A stretch of 64,000 bases of DNA. Origin: JAGNXB01 sp942490895. Its GTDB lineage: Bacteria > Bacteroidota > Bacteroidia > Chitinophagales > Saprospiraceae. Location of the stretch: NCBI GenBank assembly GCA_942490895.1, contig CALNZC010000056.1:1-64000 (forward strand), written 5' to 3'. Position 1 is the stretch's first letter; the number at the start of each line of letters is the position of its first letter. Below the pieces are notes generated by a model. It saw only the letters and a list, made by a program, of their open reading frames with translations, made no database searches and was not told the origin of the DNA. Made by a program: the position numbers and the translations under genes. Below, in pieces: positions 25,035 to 35,739 of the stretch.

Positions 25035-26825
25035 ATGATCAAAAAGATAATATTACCCGTCATCCTGGTATTGCTCGGATATGCCTTTTTTGTCAGTCCT
25101 ACAATCAAGGAAGTAGCCTCTGGCGTAGCTATACTGCTCTTTGGCATGATCATGCTGGAAGAGGGTTTTAATGCTTTTGTAGAAGGGCCACTACAGAAGC
25201 TGTTGAGAAGAATGACGGATAAACTGTATAAAAGTTTAGGACTTGGATTTGTCGTTACAGCACTTTTACAATCCAGTTCTTTAATCAGTGTCATTACAAT
25301 CTCATTTCTCAGTGCAGGACTAATCGAACTATATGCTGGTATAGGGATCATCTTCGGGGCAAATTTGGGCACGACCGCTACTGCCTGGTTGGTGGCCGTT
25401 TTCGGTTTGAAAATTAAAGTCTCAGCGTTGGCAATGCCCATGCTTGCTTTTGGAATTCTCTTTGTATTTCAAAAGTCAAAAAGTCTGAAAGGCATCGGCT
25501 ATGTCCTTGCCGGGCTAGGCTTTTTCTTTCTCGGTATTCATTTTATGAAACAAGGCTTTGATGTCTATCAGGACAATATCAATCTGGCAGAATATGCAAT
25601 GCCCGGTTTCTGGGGCCTTATCGTTTACACGGCGATAGGTATCCTGATTACCCTTGTTTTACAATCCAGTAGTGCCGCAATGGCACTGATCCTCACTGCG
25701 CTTGCCACAGGGCAGATCACCTACGATAATTCATTGGCGCTTGCCATTGGCGCAAATATCGGAACGACCATTACAGCGATACTCGGAGCGCTCAGCGCCA
25801 ATGTAGCAGGGAAGCGACTGGCTGGGGCGCACTTCCTGTTCAATATCGTCACTGCACTTATTGCCCTTATTTTTATCGCTCAGCTGGGGCAGCTTGTAGA
25901 TTTTATTTCAACCACCACAGGTGTTTCGTCGGACAATTATTTGCTAAAATTATCCATCTTTCATACGATTTTCAACCTGATCGGCATCTTGGTCATGCTT
26001 CCATTTATTGATCTACTGGTCAACATATTAAACAGGGTGTTCGTCGAAAAAGTCACTGGTGAAGAGCAATTTGATCACCCCGTTTATCTGAATGAAAGTG
26101 TATTGGCATATCCACAATCAGCCATTCGCGCCCTTCTGGATGAAAGCAAGCGGTTGTTTGAAAAGGCAACTTTCGAGATCGTATCTCATGGTCTCAATTT
26201 GCACAGGGAGGATATCAAAGGCGAAGAGAAATTAAAACAGGTGGTCAAAAATTCCACAGAAGAACTGGATGTAGATATTGAAGAATTGTATTACAATAAA
26301 GTAAAAACCATTTATAGTAAAATCATTGAATACGCCACCCTTTCACAAAGTAAATTCTCTCTGTCTCCAAAAGCCATGGAATCCTTTACAAGAATAAAAC
26401 TGGCTAACCGAAACATTGTGGAGACCATTAAAGACATTCGGGGCTTACGAAAGAATGTAAGTCAATACATGCTTTCGGATAATAAATATATTCAAAAAGA
26501 GTATAATCGGCTCAGACATAAAGTTTCACGAGTTCTACGAGAGATCTATCTTACCCGAAAAGATGATACTCCAGAAGTACATTTAAAAAGGCTTGAAAAA
26601 TTAAAAGAAAAATCCACTAAAAGTGATGTTCTAAAAGACGGCACTCTGGATGAATTGATTCGGGAGCAGAAGATAACCAGTGCAATGGCGGCATCTCTCG
26701 CCAATGACAGCCACAATGTAGCTGGCATTACAAAAAGATTGATCGAAACCGCAGAATTGCTTTATATCAATAGTGACACACTGATCAGCTTGACAAAAGA
26801 GGAGGAAAAAAGAAAAGGCATTTAG
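25035..26825 (+). CDS. Na/Pi cotransporter family protein (NptA type) with PhoU-like tail
   Basis: A 596-residue inner-membrane protein of the Na+/phosphate cotransporter (type II) family. The two inverted-repeat signatures are QSSS at 79-82 (ALLQSSSLISVIT) and 210-213 (LVLQSSSAAMALI), each followed by GANLGTT/GANIGTT (108-114 and near 240). Eight or so membrane segments fill residues 5-330. The remaining hydrophilic part from about 350 is helical and PhoU-like, as in bacterial family members. It probably imports phosphate with sodium or regulates phosphate flux. It is divergent from pit. Confidence 0.92.
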   Translation: MIKKIILPVILVLLGYAFFVSPTIKEVASGVAILLFGMIMLEEGFNAFVEGPLQKLLRRMTDKLYKSLGLGFVVTALLQSSSLISVITISFLSAGLIELYAGIGIIFGANLGTTATAWLVAVFGLKIKVSALAMPMLAFGILFVFQKSKSLKGIGYVLAGLGFFFLGIHFMKQGFDVYQDNINLAEYAMPGFWGLIVYTAIGILITLVLQSSSAAMALILTALATGQITYDNSLALAIGANIGTTITAILGALSANVAGKRLAGAHFLFNIVTALIALIFIAQLGQLVDFISTTTGVSSDNYLLKLSIFHTIFNLIGILVMLPFIDLLVNILNRVFVEKVTGEEQFDHPVYLNESVLAYPQSAIRALLDESKRLFEKATFEIVSHGLNLHREDIKGEEKLKQVVKNSTEELDVDIEELYYNKVKTIYSKIIEYATLSQSKFSLSPKAMESFTRIKLANRNIVETIKDIRGLRKNVSQYMLSDNKYIQKEYNRLRHKVSRVLREIYLTRKDDTPEVHLKRLEKLKEKSTKSDVLKDGTLDELIREQKITSAMAASLANDSHNVAGITKRLIETAELLYINSDTLISLTKEEEKRKGI

Positions 26826-26925
26826 CGTCAAGCTCCAATGCAGCAAAAGGTATGGCATATGCGCTCACTTTTCGTGGGGCGATCAGATGTTGGACTGACC
26901 TTGATGAGGCCTCTGGAAAAACCTC

Positions 26926-27096
26926 TTAATTCTCACCCTGGATCGTCAACAATGCGTTACCCCCTTTCAGTATCCCCGCCTTGCCCATTTTATCGCCCCA
27001 GGCCATCCACTTGCCCATCTGGCCCTGCAACTGCTCGGGAGACAGACTCAGCTCTTCGTAATTGGCACCGATAAAGATCATCATGAAGTCTTTCAT
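26926..27096 (-). pseudogene. Truncated YCII-related (DGPF) domain protein
   Basis: ATG at 27096 opens MKDFMMIFIGANYEELSLSP, then QLQGQMGKWMAWGDKMGKAG and GGNALLTIQGEN, then TAA at 26926. This is the first half of a YCII/DGPF domain (usual full length about 100-120 residues), including the MxKWxxW pattern. The stop comes right where full proteins continue. It is either a remnant or a disrupted gene. The frame is too short for automatic gene calling. Confidence 0.6.
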
Positions 27097-27299
27097 CTTT
27101 CATTCATTTTACTGTGAAAAATCAATTTCACCCCTATGACGAAGCTGTTGAGTGATCCGGGGACATATTCCACCAAAAAAATAATACATACTTTTCAATC
27201 CCAGATTTTCTCCTCTGTGCTGGAACGAAAAAATGGAATGAAATGTACTTTTTTCATTCCCTTCAGGTGTTTGGTTTTGTCTCCACTATCCTGAACTAT

Positions 27300-27655
27300 T
27301 TTGCTTTCTGGATTCACGAAAGATGATGGGGCTACAAGCATTTAAACTCCTCTGGGGTTCTTCGTGTGACCGAAATTCTGACTGCAGAAGGCAGTAACGA
27401 AATAACAATTCTCCTAGACTCCTTACCTCCTTCACTTTCCTTAAGAGGGTAACACTTTTCATCTTATCTGGTAGTTCTTCAACCCCTTCAGGGTTGATTG
27501 TCCATCATACTCCTACCCCTGGTTCCACCCGGGGCTATTTTCTTGAAACGCTCCAGGATTCATACACGTGGCCCGTTTCGAAATATCGAAATCTTGACTG
27601 CCGAAGGAAGTAACCCAATAACGAAATAACTTTTCTCCTCTACCCCTTGTCTCCT
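27300..27655. repeat. Spacer with palindromic REP-like words
   Basis: Words seen include AACCCCTTCAGGGTTG, GTTCCACCCGGGGCTATTTT, TTTCGAAATATCGAAATC and AATAACGAAATAAC, with two copies of a GACTGC(A/C)GAAGG(C/A)AGTAACG(C) type motif at 27379 and 27597. The same words (AACCCTGAAGGGGTTG, CCCCGGGTGGAACCCGGGG) occur near 46.25-46.55 kb. The rest of 27100-27300 has no recognisable feature. Confidence 0.65.
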
Positions 27656-30600
27656 CTACTTCTCATTCCATTCAGGAAATCGGCCAGGAGTATAGGGCGC
27701 CCCTGCACTTTCGAGCTGCTGTTCCAACGATTGGATCCAGGTATCTACTTCCCGAATTTCTGCCAACACCTGATCAAAATCTGCCCAGGCCTCATCATAG
27801 GCCCGCTTGTAGGTGCCGGTGGTCATAGAGGTGGTAGACCATAGTGCATAGACGATAAGATCTACCCGACCTTTCAGGGACATTCTCCCCTGACCTTCAT
27901 ATTTAGGCAATAACGGATCACCATTGAGCATTTCATTAATGGCTTTGAGTCGGACTTTGATCGCGGCGAGATCTGTGAACCATTGGGGCTGAAGCACTGC
28001 TGTACTCCGTGCCGCCTGATCCAGGTAGGGCAAATTGGATTCCAGGTTACTCCGATGTGCATCTGCAGCAGACATGGTCCTTGATAACCGGGCGACCTCC
28101 TTGTTAAATCGATCCAGAATCACCTGCTCTGATGGCGAGTAGCTGACCTGGTGCAAAGGTCGGCAGGTCAGGACCCGGGGTTCACACAAAGAAGTCAACC
28201 GACCAGCATCCACACGGAACATCGAAGCCAGATATTGACCGGGCGCGACCATATATCCCAATTCCGGAGAATTCCAGGGAACAGAATTGTCATAGGGCTG
28301 CAGGGAAACAGGCCCTACCGGGCTTGTCCGAAAATCCCATATCACCTCCTGGACGCCAGTACCCAGTGCCTGCTTCAATGTGCGGACAACCTGACCTTCC
28401 AGATCCGTAATCGCAAAGAGCACGTAAGGGTCTTCCTCTGCAGCTTCCTTTTTCAGGATGTCATAGCTCGGGTGTTTGACATCCTGTCCTGCTTCCTGGA
28501 TCTTCTTTTCGGCTTCGTTCCGCTGATCCTTCAGGGATTTGTGTTCATCCTTGATATAATAGCGAATCACTGCACCCACCTTGGGGTTCGGCGTCGTAAA
28601 ATAGCTTGCGCCCTGGAATCCCACTCCGGGAAAACCAAGAGGATCTGCTTCGATAAACATCAAACCTTCGTCTATAGGAAAAATGAATGCATCTTCCTTC
28701 AATGCCTCTGGCGTCATTGTCCGAAGGGGCGAATAATCGTCCAGGATATATACCCCTCGACCAAATGAGGAAATGACCAAATCGGTCTCATCCTGCTGGA
28801 TATCCAGATCCATGACACACATGGAAGCAGGAAGCCCTCCTTTCAATTGCACCCAATGTGGTGAAGGCGTATTGGAAACAAATACCCCGTACATCGTCCC
28901 GACGAACAATAAATCGGGATTGATATGATCCTCGCCGATGGTATAGGTCACGCCTTTCTCCGGCAGATTGGCATTGATCAAATTCCAACTTTGTCCTCCG
29001 TTTGTGGTCTTGTATAAGTAAGGTTTGAAATTGCCCGCAAAAAAGTCGTGGCAGGCCACATAGGCCACATTGGTGTCATGAGCAGATGCGATAATATGGT
29101 GAATCCGGGCAAACTCCGGTAAACCGTACAGTTGTCCGCGTTCCCAGTTTTTCCCACCATCATGCGAATAGTGCAGTAAACCGTCTCCGGAGCCGGCATA
29201 CAAAATGTCTTCATCCAGGGGGGATTCAGCAATGGTCACAATATGCGCAAAGGAGGATTTAGCGACCATTTCGTCGATACTCCAACTGCGACCCATCAAT
29301 CGGTGCAATTCTTTAGGTACACCACGGGTCAGGTCAGGACTGACTTCGCGCCAGCTTTCACCCCGGTCATCTGATCGCAGCACTTTATTCCCACCATGAT
29401 AGAGGCGTTTGTGATCGTGCCGTGAAATCAACAGAGCAGCATCCCAATCAAACCGGTAAGCCTCTTCGCCCTTGCCTTCAAAACTGCGCAGGTAGAGTCG
29501 CTCTCCAGTTCGTTTGTCATAGCGAGTCAGGTTGCCAAATTGAGACTGAGAATAGACAATATTGGGATCGGCCCAATCCACCTGGGTTTCAAACCCGTCA
29601 CCACCGAGGGTGAAATACCAATCCGAATTGCTGATCCCTCCGGAATTGATGGTCCGGGACGGGCCACCCAGACTGTTATTGTCTTGTGTACCGATATAGA
29701 CATTGTAAAATGGCTTGTCATTGTCAACTGTGACCTTATAGCACTCTGCGAGTGGCAGGTTGGCCTTGAAATGCCAGGTCTTACCCCGATCAAAACTCTC
29801 GTATACGCCCCCATCACAACCAGAGATCATATGTCGGGCATCTGTGGGCTCGATCCAAAGTGCATGATTATCCACGTGCTTTTTATCCTCTCCGAATCGG
29901 CTCCAGGTCACGCCTCCATCAATGCTTACCTGATTGAAGACATCCATCCCGTATACCCGGTTGATATCCACCGGATCACACACCAGCTTCTGACAATAAA
30001 AAGCATAGGATGTCACATAGTCACTCACCTTTGTCCAGCTGGCACCGGCATCGGTGCTCTTATAGGTGCCTTTATTTTCTTTCGCATCCACAACAGCAAA
30101 GAGGACGTCAGGATTGACGGGAGAAACATCCATCCCGATCCGACCCACCATCGTCTGGGGGAGACCGCCTTTCAGTCGATTCCAGGTTTCACCACCGTCA
30201 GTCGATTTGTAGATCCCACTCTCGTCACCACCGGTGACAATGGTGGTCAAATAACGCTGACGCTGATGCGCTACTGTGTACAGGACATCCGGATTGCGCG
30301 GATCGATATGCAACTCCCAACACCCGGTATACTCACTGGGGTGCAGGACATTCTTCCAGGTTTCTCCTCCGTCTTTGGTCATGAACACGCCCCGGTCACC
30401 CCCCGGCTGCCGGTGTGGGCCATAAGAAGCTACCCAAACAATCTTTGAGTTGGTTGGGTGAACGATAATATCGCCGATTTGCTGCGATTCTTTCAGGCCC
30501 TTGTTGACCCAGGACTTTCCGCCATCTTCACTCTTGAACACTCCGTCTCCGGGGATGACGTAGGAATGTGCATTGTTCTCGCCAGTACCCACCCAGACCG

Positions 30601-30940
30601 TATGCGGATTGGATGGATCAAGGGCAATAGCACCCATCGGATAGGTGGACTGTCCGTCAAAAATGGGCGAAAAGGTCACCCCTGCATTGCTGGTTTTCCA
30701 CAAAGATCCATGCCCGGAGGCCACATACCACTCTCGAGGATCCGCTGGATTGACTTCGATATCGATGACACGACCACTGGTGATGGCCGGTCCGATGGAT
30801 CGGAAGGTCAATCCGCTCATGCCGACTTTTTCCAGGGTGGGATCTTCCGGCTTGTCCTTGTCCGTTGCTTTTTGGGCGATGGCCAGTAAGGGGAAGAGCA
30901 AGATGAAGAGCAGCGAAAGAAAACGAGAATATCCAGTCAT
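27656..30940 (-). CDS. Large exported BNR/VPS10-like beta-propeller protein
   Basis: A 1,094-residue secreted protein. A signal peptide MTGYSRFLSLLFILLFPLLA (cleavage near AQK) is followed by LTFRSIGPAITSGRVIDIEV, the usual start of this family. Asp-box (SxDxGxxW) motifs recur: SEDGGKSW, TKDGGETW, STDGGETW, STDAGASW, SDDRGESW, SHDGGKNW and TTNGGQSW, giving two sortilin-like propellers. The C-terminal third has linker and helical parts. The family is often called VPS10/glycosyl hydrolase-like, but catalytic function is unproven. No T9SS sorting domain is seen at the end (RFPEWNEK), so it is probably periplasmic. It lies next to a sulfatase on the same strand. Confidence 0.88.
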   Translation of the reverse strand: MTGYSRFLSLLFILLFPLLAIAQKATDKDKPEDPTLEKVGMSGLTFRSIGPAITSGRVIDIEVNPADPREWYVASGHGSLWKTSNAGVTFSPIFDGQSTYPMGAIALDPSNPHTVWVGTGENNAHSYVIPGDGVFKSEDGGKSWVNKGLKESQQIGDIIVHPTNSKIVWVASYGPHRQPGGDRGVFMTKDGGETWKNVLHPSEYTGCWELHIDPRNPDVLYTVAHQRQRYLTTIVTGGDESGIYKSTDGGETWNRLKGGLPQTMVGRIGMDVSPVNPDVLFAVVDAKENKGTYKSTDAGASWTKVSDYVTSYAFYCQKLVCDPVDINRVYGMDVFNQVSIDGGVTWSRFGEDKKHVDNHALWIEPTDARHMISGCDGGVYESFDRGKTWHFKANLPLAECYKVTVDNDKPFYNVYIGTQDNNSLGGPSRTINSGGISNSDWYFTLGGDGFETQVDWADPNIVYSQSQFGNLTRYDKRTGERLYLRSFEGKGEEAYRFDWDAALLISRHDHKRLYHGGNKVLRSDDRGESWREVSPDLTRGVPKELHRLMGRSWSIDEMVAKSSFAHIVTIAESPLDEDILYAGSGDGLLHYSHDGGKNWERGQLYGLPEFARIHHIIASAHDTNVAYVACHDFFAGNFKPYLYKTTNGGQSWNLINANLPEKGVTYTIGEDHINPDLLFVGTMYGVFVSNTPSPHWVQLKGGLPASMCVMDLDIQQDETDLVISSFGRGVYILDDYSPLRTMTPEALKEDAFIFPIDEGLMFIEADPLGFPGVGFQGASYFTTPNPKVGAVIRYYIKDEHKSLKDQRNEAEKKIQEAGQDVKHPSYDILKKEAAEEDPYVLFAITDLEGQVVRTLKQALGTGVQEVIWDFRTSPVGPVSLQPYDNSVPWNSPELGYMVAPGQYLASMFRVDAGRLTSLCEPRVLTCRPLHQVSYSPSEQVILDRFNKEVARLSRTMSAADAHRSNLESNLPYLDQAARSTAVLQPQWFTDLAAIKVRLKAINEMLNGDPLLPKYEGQGRMSLKGRVDLIVYALWSTTSMTTGTYKRAYDEAWADFDQVLAEIREVDTWIQSLEQQLESAGAPYTPGRFPEWNEK

Positions 30941-31071
30941 TTGAAGTTGCCTTTAGGTGGAATAAGGATGGGGTTTATCAACCAAAGGCATGAAGATACG
31001 GTACCACTGGAGAAGTGGAAATGAAGAATCCGACAAGAGATCAGCAAACTGAACCTTTCTTCTTCCTGTTG

Positions 31072-32382
31072 TTATTGTCTGATTCGTGCACCTTCTTCCT
31101 GAAGTGCTGCTAAGGCAGTGGTTTGGCCCACTGTCAGGTTCCCCAATAACAGATCGTTCTGCTCATACGGATCATTGATCAGGTCGTAAAACTCTTCCTG
31201 GCCATTGTCGAATCGGATCCATTTAAAGGTTTGATCGCGCAGGGTATACCCTGACTTATTCGGAGTATTATTCAGGATCTCAGCGTATAAAAAGGATCGG
31301 CTTCCTGTGCTTGTCTGAGAAAGCAACGGGTGAAAGCTGTAACTGTCTTCAACCGCTGGTTGATCTACTCCGGCCATTTCCAGAATAGTTGCATAGAGGT
31401 CTGTGCTGCTGATCAAGGAAGGGTCTCGTTGATTTGTTCGAGTCACTCCTTTCCCGGCGATGACCATAGGGACATGTAGACCGCCCTGATACAGGCTTCC
31501 CTTTCCCTGGCCCGTAGTATACGGTGCTTGCAATACTTGGGGAGGAGAACCATTGTCCCCGATAAAGATCACGATGGTATTCTCCAGTTGGTCTGCTGAG
31601 ATATGGCTCATCAATCGACCCATTTCGTGATCCACACTTTCTGTCATAGCCATGTAATAAGGTAATGGATTGGCATCAATGCTGGCCTGATCCTCAGGCA
31701 GCAGTCCCTGAGTATGCAGGGAGTCCGGGGGGAGGTGGAACGGCGTATGAGGGGCGGTATAGGCCACCCAGCAAAACCAGGGTTTAGATTGCTGGCCGAT
31801 CCAGTCGATGGCCAGGTCTGTGATGGTGGTGGTAATGTATCCGGAATATGGGGCAGTTTGACCATTCTGGGTGAGGGACCAGCTGAAATAATCCTGGACG
31901 GCTCCTCCCAGAAGGCCGGCATAGTAACCAATGCCCATATCAGTCGGTCGGGTAGGCTCCAAATTGGACAAGTGCCATTTGCCGATGATCGCATGACTAT
32001 AGGCCTGATTGGTGGCCTCATCCAGAGCCGTTTGAAGGGTAATTTCGTTGATAGGAATAGTGGAGGCACTTTGCGCATTCAACACTCCTGTTCGATAGCC
32101 ATATCGTCCTGTCAGGATGGATGCCCGCGTGGGTGAACACAAGGGGAAAGCCCAGACATTTTCGAAGGTGATCCCGTTTTCAATGAGCTGCTCCAAATGT
32201 GGCATATGGGGTTTGACAGCACCAATCGAATATCCCGGAGCGGCTTCGATACCCAGATCATCAGCGATAACCAGAAGGATATTGGGGTGACTATGGCTAC
32301 CCGGATCCTGGGGAATGGATTCTTTGTCACAACTGGCCAGGAGCAGTGCGAGTAAACTGAAATAAACAAGTTTATTGATCAT
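31072..32382 (-). CDS. Type I sulfatase lipoprotein
   Basis: A 436-residue arylsulfatase-family hydrolase. A lipoprotein signal ends at Cys18 (LLLASCDK). PNILLVIADDLG binds the catalytic calcium, CSPTRASILTGRYGYRTG contains the formylglycine site Cys82 in C-x-P-x-R form, and HAIIGKWHLS and IVIFIGDNGSPPQ carry further active-site residues. A maturation enzyme (anaerobic or aerobic formylglycine-generating) is required and is not in this window. The substrate is probably a sulfated polysaccharide, as in marine Bacteroidota. Confidence 0.93.
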   Translation of the reverse strand: MINKLVYFSLLALLLASCDKESIPQDPGSHSHPNILLVIADDLGIEAAPGYSIGAVKPHMPHLEQLIENGITFENVWAFPLCSPTRASILTGRYGYRTGVLNAQSASTIPINEITLQTALDEATNQAYSHAIIGKWHLSNLEPTRPTDMGIGYYAGLLGGAVQDYFSWSLTQNGQTAPYSGYITTTITDLAIDWIGQQSKPWFCWVAYTAPHTPFHLPPDSLHTQGLLPEDQASIDANPLPYYMAMTESVDHEMGRLMSHISADQLENTIVIFIGDNGSPPQVLQAPYTTGQGKGSLYQGGLHVPMVIAGKGVTRTNQRDPSLISSTDLYATILEMAGVDQPAVEDSYSFHPLLSQTSTGSRSFLYAEILNNTPNKSGYTLRDQTFKWIRFDNGQEEFYDLINDPYEQNDLLLGNLTVGQTTALAALQEEGARIRQ

Positions 32383-32508
32383 AGGTCTTAGAGTTTTCTA
32401 CCCTCCTTGAGTTTAATAATGAGTCAAATTGATTCGTCCGAATCCCTCCCCGGGAGTCTGCAACAGATGTGCAGGAGTCAAGTCGGATGTCCTTCCAGTG
32501 AATTACGG

Positions 32509-33207
32509 TTAAACATTGACTCCGAAAAGATGTCCGATCCAGGCGGTCAACCCCATGGCCACAGTTCCCCAAAAGGTGATTCTCATAACTGATTTCCAAA
32601 CGGGAGAACCCCCGGAATATGCTGCAAAGGAGCCCAAGGTCATCAGAAAAAGAATGGCACATCCATATTGAACGTATATCAAGATATCAAATGGAGACAG
32701 TAGCACAACGATCACCGGGAGAATACCGCCAAAGATAAAGGCCGCCCCGGAAGCCATGGCCGCCTGTAATGGGTTTGCCTTGGAGATCGCATTGATGCCC
32801 AGTTCATCCCGGGCATGGGCCTGGAGAGCATCGTGATCGGTCAGTTGCCTGGCCACTTTTAGTGCAAGATCTTTATCTAATCCTCTGTGTTGATAAATAG
32901 CAGCCAATTCTGCCAGTTCCTGTTCCGGCATTTCATTCAGTTCCTGACTTTCCCGTTTCAAATCGGCTGCTTCCAGGTCGGATTGGGAACTGACGGATAC
33001 ATACTCACCTGCGGCCATGGACAACGCACCAGCCACTAGCCCGGCCACGCCTGCCAGCACAACAGGTTCCCGGGTTTGACTGGCAGCTGCTACGCCTATG
33101 ATCAGGCTGGCCGTGGACAGGATGCCGTCATTTGCGCCCAGGATGGCGGCACGCAACCAGTTGGTGCGATTGATATAATGGGTGCTCGCATCATCAGTAG
33201 GTTGCAT
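32509..33207 (-). CDS. VIT1/CCC1-family metal transporter
   Basis: A 232-residue membrane protein. LRAAILGANDGILSTASLIIG and the following VAGLVAGALSMAAGEYVSVSSQSD are signature blocks of the VIT1/CCC1 iron-manganese transporters; a cytoplasmic helical part with acidic residues (ELNEMPEQELAELAAIYQHR) binds metal in the family. Five transmembrane segments fit. It probably moves Fe2+ or Mn2+ out of the cytoplasm. The start at 33207 begins MQPTDDASTHYINRTNWLRA; the longer frame to 33297 is less likely. Confidence 0.92.
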   Translation of the reverse strand: MQPTDDASTHYINRTNWLRAAILGANDGILSTASLIIGVAAASQTREPVVLAGVAGLVAGALSMAAGEYVSVSSQSDLEAADLKRESQELNEMPEQELAELAAIYQHRGLDKDLALKVARQLTDHDALQAHARDELGINAISKANPLQAAMASGAAFIFGGILPVIVVLLSPFDILIYVQYGCAILFLMTLGSFAAYSGGSPVWKSVMRITFWGTVAMGLTAWIGHLFGVNV

Positions 33208-33541
33208 GGTGTTTTTCGATTTTATAGTTTGTAAAGATGGACAAAACCGATGGATGAACACAGCCACCTGATCGGACACCAGAATCAAGAATACCAAGGT
33301 GATCCTTAACTATTCCAGGGGCACACCATTATACGGTGTCAATGACAAGCCGATGAGAGAGGTTATTACCCCTGTTCACTTGTCGGATGAAGTAGTATGC
33401 TACCTATTGGTTTTGGACATTTGGTTTTGAGGTTTGTTATTTATTTGGGATTTGGGATTTGTCTTTTGGTGCTTTTTACCTTGAAAGTGTCAATAGACAA
33501 AGAAACCAAACATCAATCGCTGAATACTGTATTTTCACCCC
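33208..33541. other. Spacer with low-complexity T/G tract
   Basis: No gene seen. At 33408-33480 there are short iterations of TTGGTTTTG, TTTGGGATTTGGGATTTG and similar words. The divergent promoters of the VIT1-type and radical SAM genes must lie here, but I could not assign boxes. Confidence 0.5.
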
Positions 33542-35739
33542 ATGAGCTCGGTCTACCTCATCACCCCTCCGTTCACCCAGCTGAATACGCCCTATCCGGC
33601 GACGGCCTATCTGAAAGGATTTCTGAACACCCGCGGCATCCCCGCACGTCAGGATGATCTGGGGATCGAGGTGATCCTGAAGTTGTTTAGCAAAGAGGGG
33701 CTATCGGATCTGTTCGATCAGATCAGGCAAACGGATGCCCCCTTTTCGGAAAATGCAGGGCGCATCATCGCCTTAAAGGAATCCTATATCCACTGTATTG
33801 ACGCCGTTATGGCCTTTCTCCAGGGCAAAAATCCCACCCTGGCTCATCGGATTTGTCAGGACCACTTCCTACCTGAAGCCTCGCGCTTTGCTCAGCTCGA
33901 CGATCTGGAATGGGCTTTTGGCGCCCTGGGTATCCAGGACCAGGCCAAGCATCTGGCCACCCTCTATCTCGAAGACCTGTCCGACCTCATCCAGGAATGT
34001 GTGGACCCGCATTTCGGATTTAGTCGCTATGCCGAGCGGTTGGGACGCTGCGCCTCCACCTTTGATGAGATCTACGGATCACTGCAGGCACCCTATACCT
34101 ATATTGATACTCTGCTGATCGATCTGCTAGAAGAACGAATGGCTGTCATCCAGCCGGGGTTGATCGCTATATCGATTCCTTTCCCGGGGAATCTATATGC
34201 AGGATTCCGCTGTGCCCAATGGATCAAAAAAAACTACCCCGATGTGCCGGTGGCCATGGGCGGCGGTTTCGCCAATACGGAGTTGCGCTCCCTGACCGAT
34301 CCACGGGTGTTCGAGTTCTTCGATTATATCACCCTCGACGATGGAGAAGCGCCCCTCGAACATCTGGTGGAGCACCTGGCTGGCAAGCGGCCACAAGCGT
34401 TGTTAAAACGGACTTTTGCGCTGGTAGACGGTAAGGTGGACTACCTCCATTTCTCTCTGGACAAGGACTACAAACAGGTGAACTGTGGGACGCCAGATTA
34501 CAGCGACCTTCCGTTGGACCGATACATTTCCGTCCTCGAAGTGGCCAATCCCATGCACCGGATGTGGAGCGACGGGCGATGGAACAAACTGACCATGGCC
34601 CATGGGTGCTACTGGGGCAAATGTACCTTCTGTGATATCTCGCTGGATTACATCCAGAAATACGAACCACTCACTGCGCAGTTGCTCTGTGATCGGATGG
34701 AGGAGATGATCACCGCAACTGGAGAGACTGGTTTTCACTTCGTGGACGAAGCCGCTCCACCCGCACTGATGCGTGAACTGGCCCTGGAGATTCTCCGGCG
34801 CAAACTCACGGTGACCTGGTGGACCAATATCCGGTTTGAGAAAAGCTTTTCCAAAGATCTGTGCATGCTCCTGCGTGCCTCCGGCTGTATCGCCGTGTCA
34901 GGTGGACTGGAAGTGGCCTCTGACCGTCTGCTTAAACTCATCCAGAAAGGCGTAAGTGTGGCGCAGGTCGCCCGGGTAACCCGCAATTTTACAGAGCAGG
35001 GCATCATGGTCCACTCGTATCTGATGTATGCCTTTCCGACACAGACAGTGCAAGAGACTGTTGACTCACTGGAGATGGTTCGGCAGTTGTTTGAGGCTGG
35101 AGTAATCCAGTCGGGCTTCTGGCACCAGTTTGCGATGACGGCTCACAGTCCGGTGGGACTGGACCCAGCAGCATTCAAGGTGTCAAACCAACCAACGCCA
35201 CCATTGGCACATTTGCCAATAACGATGTGGATTTTGAAGATCCGACCGGTATTGACCACAATCAATTCAGTTTTGGACTGAAAAAATCCTTGTTGAATTT
35301 CATGCATGGTATCGGTTTTGAATTTCCATTGCAAGAATGGTTTGAATTTGCGATTCCTCGGACGAGCATTCCGGCTGATTATATCCAACAATCCTTAAGC
35401 GAAGAGGAACCCTTCAAATGGCGACCCAATGCAAAAGTCATTTGGCTCGGTCATCCGGTGAAGGGTCGTCCAATTCCACGCCTGTCCAAAAAAGATGATC
35501 GGAAAGGGTTGGAATTAACTATTCATGATCTACATGAATCAGTGGCCATCAAATTACCCGAGGATCTGGGTGAATGGCTGCTCGATCTACTTCCTCGAAT
35601 TTCTACAAATCAACAGGAGTGTCTGAGCTTGGGAGATGTCACCACTTTATATCAAGCAGCCGGCCTTTCCGATCTGGAACTGATATGGGAGGGGCGTGAG
35701 ATGAAGAAGTTGAGGGAAAAGGGGTTGGTGGTAGTGTGA
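33542..35739 (+). pseudogene. B12-binding-type radical SAM protein, single frameshift
   Basis: The first frame (33542 to 35281) gives 579 residues starting MSSVYLITPPFTQLNTPYPA. A B12-binding-like part ends with GGGFANTEL near residue 240, then a radical SAM domain has the Fe-S cluster Cys356, Cys361 and Cys364 (AHGCYWGKCTFCD, a CX4CX2C spacing rather than the standard CX3CX2C). Near 35180-35200 the frame shifts by one base; the other frame continues as TFANNDVDFEDPTGIDHNQF to 35739, ending EKGLVVV. Intact, it would be about 730 residues. Substrate unknown; related motifs occur in peptide-maturing radical SAM families. The shift may be a sequencing error. Confidence 0.8.
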
